Source: Myxococcales bacterium (GTDB taxonomy: Bacteria; Myxococcota; Polyangia; Polyangiales; Polyangiaceae). Taken from it: 7,008 bases of DNA. Positions within the stretch are counted from its first letter, which is position 1; the number at the start of each line of letters is the position of its first letter. The stretch is from assembly GCA_020430865.1 (NCBI GenBank), contig JAGQIY010000851.1:1-7008 (forward strand), read 5' to 3'. Under the pieces are notes generated by a model, which searched no databases, was not told where the DNA came from, and worked only from the letters and a program-made list of their open reading frames with translations. A program made the position numbers and the translations under genes. Of this stretch, positions 5,585-7,008 are shown one piece after another.

Positions 5585-6457
5585 TCAGCCGTCGACACGG
5601 GCTCGCAACCTGCCGAGAACCGAGTCCGAACCCAGCACCTCGCTCAGCTGCTCCAGCGCCGACCAGTTGGGGCCCCTCCAGCGCAGGGCATCGAGGTCTT
5701 CCCGCAGCGGAACGTCGCAGCGCAGAGTCGCCAGACGACGGTAGAGCAACGCCTGCTCCCGAGCGCCCTCGAGCTCGGCGCTGAGGCGCGCAGCGCCCCG
5801 CGGCTTGACCCTCCAGTCCTCGACGCGCGTGGGGATGTGCTCGAGGTGTCCATACTCCGAGAGCACGGCGCCGGCTGACTTCGCTCCCCACTTCGGGATG
5901 CCGGGGATGCCGTCGGCGGCGTCACCCACGAGCGCGAGGTAGTCCGGAATGGACTCGGGAGAGACGCCGAATTTCGTCCTCACCCCCGCGGGATCCAGCC
6001 ACTTGTCGCGCAACCGATCCCAGCACACGACGCGGTCGTTCACGCATTGGGCCAGGTCCTTGTCGGGCGAGCACAACACCACTCGCTCGACGTCGGGCGC
6101 GTCAGCGTAGCGAGCCGCGCCTGCCGCCAGGGCGTCATCCGCCTCGAACTCGACCATCGGCCAGGCCACGACGCCCAGCGCTCGGGTGGCATCCTCTGCG
6201 AGGGGGAACTGAGAGAAGAGGTCGGGATCGATGCCTTCCCCCGTCTTGTAGCCGTCGAAGAGTTCGTTGCGGAAACTCTCGATCTCGTGATCGAACGCCA
6301 CCGCGCAGTGAGTCACCTCGGGAAGGGTGACGAAGTTCGCGAAGTTGCTGAGCAGCGCGCGCGTCGCCCCCACTTCACGACCAGCGACCGTCGACGATGG
6401 CGCGCCGTAGAAGGCGCGAAACAGCTCATAGGTGCCGTCGATCAGATGGACCTGCAT
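5585..6457 (-). CDS. Stand-alone 5'-3' exonuclease/flap endonuclease (PolA N-terminal domain-like)
   Basis: The 290-residue protein matches the FEN/5'-3' exonuclease family found as the N-terminal domain of DNA polymerase I and as free proteins such as ExoIX (Xni) or T5 exonuclease. The two-metal acidic residues are all present: Asp7 in HLIDGTYELFRAF (4-16), Asp56 in AVAFDHE (52-58), Glu105, Asp107 and Asp108 in EFEADDALA (103-111), Asp132 and Asp134 in CSPDKDLAQ (129-137), and Asp179 and Asp182 in VGDAADGIPGIPKWGAKSAG (177-196). The last segment also forms the helix-three-turn-helix that binds DNA. RNELFDGYK (63-71) is the basic helical-arch region. It should remove 5' flaps or RNA primers in the cytoplasm. 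There is no polymerase domain. The ATG at 6457 is chosen because the family begins right before LIDG; the frame stays open to 6943, but that extension looks non-coding. The Shine-Dalgarno is weak. The GST-like gene follows. Confidence 0.93.
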   Translation of the reverse strand: MQVHLIDGTYELFRAFYGAPSSTVAGREVGATRALLSNFANFVTLPEVTHCAVAFDHEIESFRNELFDGYKTGEGIDPDLFSQFPLAEDATRALGVVAWPMVEFEADDALAAGAARYADAPDVERVVLCSPDKDLAQCVNDRVVCWDRLRDKWLDPAGVRTKFGVSPESIPDYLALVGDAADGIPGIPKWGAKSAGAVLSEYGHLEHIPTRVEDWRVKPRGAARLSAELEGAREQALLYRRLATLRCDVPLREDLDALRWRGPNWSALEQLSEVLGSDSVLGRLRARVDG

Positions 6458-6469
6458 CTCTACAGTGCC

Positions 6470-6514
6470 CCGATTCGAGGCCCACCGATTCGAGCCGCGC
6501 CGATGCGATTCACG
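6470..6514. repeat. Three-copy, 15-bp-period tandem repeat just upstream of the exonuclease start
   Basis: CCGATTCGAG occurs at 6470-6479 and again at 6485-6494. A third, weaker unit beginning CCGATGCGA starts at 6500, so all three begin exactly 15 bp apart. The array ends 13 bp from the exonuclease ATG. CGATTCGAG contains the near-palindrome CGATTCG, so a regulator could bind each unit, but decayed slippage repeats are equally possible. Confidence 0.5.
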
Positions 6515-6678
6515 CGGGGTCCGTCGGTGAGTGCGTGCTGCCAGTCTCGCGCCTGGAGAGATGGACCGAGAGACTGACGTGCCGGTTCTGGCGGGTGGAG
6601 GTGCATCGGGCTCATCGCCCGGAACGTCAACCTGCCAGACGGGTGCGAGACAACACAAAAGCGACCTCGCTCGTGCAT

Positions 6679-6697
6679 CTCGGCCACATGGGCCGAG
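6679..6697. repeat. Perfect 7-bp inverted repeat with 5-base loop
   Basis: CTCGGCC (6679-6685) and GGCCGAG (6691-6697) flank ACATG. This would make a stable short hairpin in RNA from either strand. No T-tract follows on either side, so a terminator is not supported. A regulatory leader or a protein-binding site are alternatives. Confidence 0.45.
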
Positions 6698-6710
6698 GGA
6701 GATCGGGGCA

Positions 6711-6754
6711 GCCATGACGCTGGTCCAGCGGGGCGCCACGCCTCCTGACATGGC
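6711..6754. repeat. Nested inverted repeats with a three-way-junction layout
   Basis: GCCATG (6711-6716) pairs with CATGGC (6749-6754). Inside lie CGCTGG-T-CCAGCG (6718-6730) and GGCG-CCA-CGCC (6732-6742). As RNA from either strand this could fold as one closing stem with two short hairpins. I do not recognise a known RNA family. Confidence 0.35.
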
Positions 6755-6831
6755 GTTGGCAACAGCTATGTGAGAAACCACTGCCCGCGGTGGACGTAGC
6801 TCCCTATCCCGTGCAGGATGCTCGGCGAGAG

Positions 6832-6883
6832 GGGTCACTGCTGCGTCGTGAGTCGCTGGCTCACAGGTCGTCGCTGGTGACCC
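6832..6883. repeat. 52-bp element closed by a 7-bp inverted repeat with an inner hairpin
   Basis: GGGTCAC (6832-6838) and GTGACCC (6877-6883) are perfectly complementary. Between them GTGAG (6848-6852), TCGCTGG, CTCAC (6860-6864) forms a second stem. On the minus strand the motif CCAGCGAC occurs twice inside it. It lies 83 bp before the probable plus-strand start at 6967, so it could be part of that gene's leader or operator. Confidence 0.4.
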
Positions 6884-6966
6884 GGTAGCGTTTCTTCGCG
6901 GTACGAACGTCTTCGACGCGCGCCCAACGACTTCACCGATCACTCCGACCGCACGACGAGGGACCC

Positions 6967-7008
6967 ATGCTCACCACCGACTCCACCAGCTCACGCCTCC
7001 TGGTCGAC
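6967..7008 (+). CDS. Start of an unidentified plus-strand gene, cut by the window edge
   Basis: An ATG at 6967 opens a frame with no stop to the end of the window, giving 14 residues, MLTTDSTSSRLLVD. A GAGGG at 6958-6962 sits four bases before the ATG as a fair Shine-Dalgarno. Of the 13 codons after the start, 12 end in G or C, as expected for coding DNA in this genome, while the minus strand meets a TGA here. The stretch is too short to assign a product. It would be divergent from the exonuclease gene. Confidence 0.42.
   Translation, partial: MLTTDSTSSRLLVD

Larger units (their letters stand above)
6458..6966. other. 509-bp intergenic region rich in inverted and tandem repeats
   Basis: I find no convincing gene here. 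The minus-strand frame that continues upstream of the exonuclease gives Arg/Pro/Ser-rich sequence with no recognisable domain, and it is unlike the neighbouring proteins. The region holds a 15-bp tandem repeat (6470-6514), inverted repeats at 6542-6576, 6679-6697, 6711-6754 and 6832-6883, and presumably promoters for the exonuclease gene to the left and a gene starting at 6967 to the right. I see no tRNA and no riboswitch class that I can name. Confidence 0.55.

Noticed and set aside
6602..6630. Possible exonuclease promoter: TTGACG with GATGCA at 17 bp on the minus strand
   Set aside because: The -35 matches 5 of 6 but the -10 matches only 2 of 6, and there is no independent support. I do not list it as a promoter.
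6711..6883. tRNA or known riboswitch in the dyad-rich intergenic DNA
   Set aside because: I found no T-loop GTTCGA with a matching acceptor stem and no riboswitch core I could name.
6458..6943. N-terminal extension of the exonuclease up to 6943
   Set aside because: The family begins just before the LIDG motif reached from the ATG at 6457. The upstream translation is low-complexity Arg/Pro/Ser with no similarity I recognise.
1..7008. Mobile element, CRISPR array or defence system
   Set aside because: There are no transposase, integrase or Cas motifs, no terminal repeats and no regularly spaced 20-40 bp repeats. The exonuclease and GST alone do not make a defence system.

Overview
The window is a high-GC chromosomal stretch in which third codon positions are strongly G/C and several genes start with GTG. 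Gene content (a secreted beta-barrel protein with a GYGQP-repeat linker, a C45 Ntn-type acyltransferase, a PrsW-like membrane protease, a GST, a stand-alone 5'-3' exonuclease) fits a large-genome Gram-negative soil bacterium. Myxococcota (Polyangia-like) is my best guess, but it rests on style and not on a marker gene. I see no insertion sequence, phage gene, CRISPR array, tRNA or rRNA. Most of the window is ordinary chromosome, not a defence island.

Layout, left to right. (1) Positions 1-1753, minus strand: a two-gene unit with a family 2 glycosyltransferase first, followed 7 bp later by a membrane-anchored C45 acyltransferase/hydrolase that runs off the left edge. (2) Positions 1857-2534, plus strand: 5-formyltetrahydrofolate cyclo-ligase, divergent from the glycosyltransferase across 103 bp. 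(3) Positions 2536-4560, minus strand: a secreted beta-barrel outer-membrane protein, then a PrsW-like polytopic membrane protein 24 bp downstream. The cyclo-ligase and PrsW genes meet tail to tail, with one base between their stop codons and a perfect palindrome over both. (4) Positions 4787-6457, minus strand: a 5'-3' exonuclease of the PolA N-terminal type, then a glutathione S-transferase-like protein 21 bp downstream. (5) Positions 6458-6966: about 510 bp with no convincing gene but with several inverted repeats and a three-copy 15-bp tandem repeat. (6) Positions 6967-7008: the likely start of a plus-strand gene cut by the right edge.

Functional links are modest. The exonuclease/GST, barrel/PrsW and glycosyltransferase/C45 pairs each look co-transcribed from spacing and strand, but only the barrel/PrsW pair (both envelope proteins) and the glycosyltransferase/C45 pair (both plausibly membrane-associated) suggest a shared compartment. 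The least explained DNA is the structured intergenic region at 6458-6966. The most interesting proteins are the anchored C45 enzyme with a roughly 209-residue region before its nucleophile, and the PrsW-like protein with one altered motif residue and an extra membrane domain.
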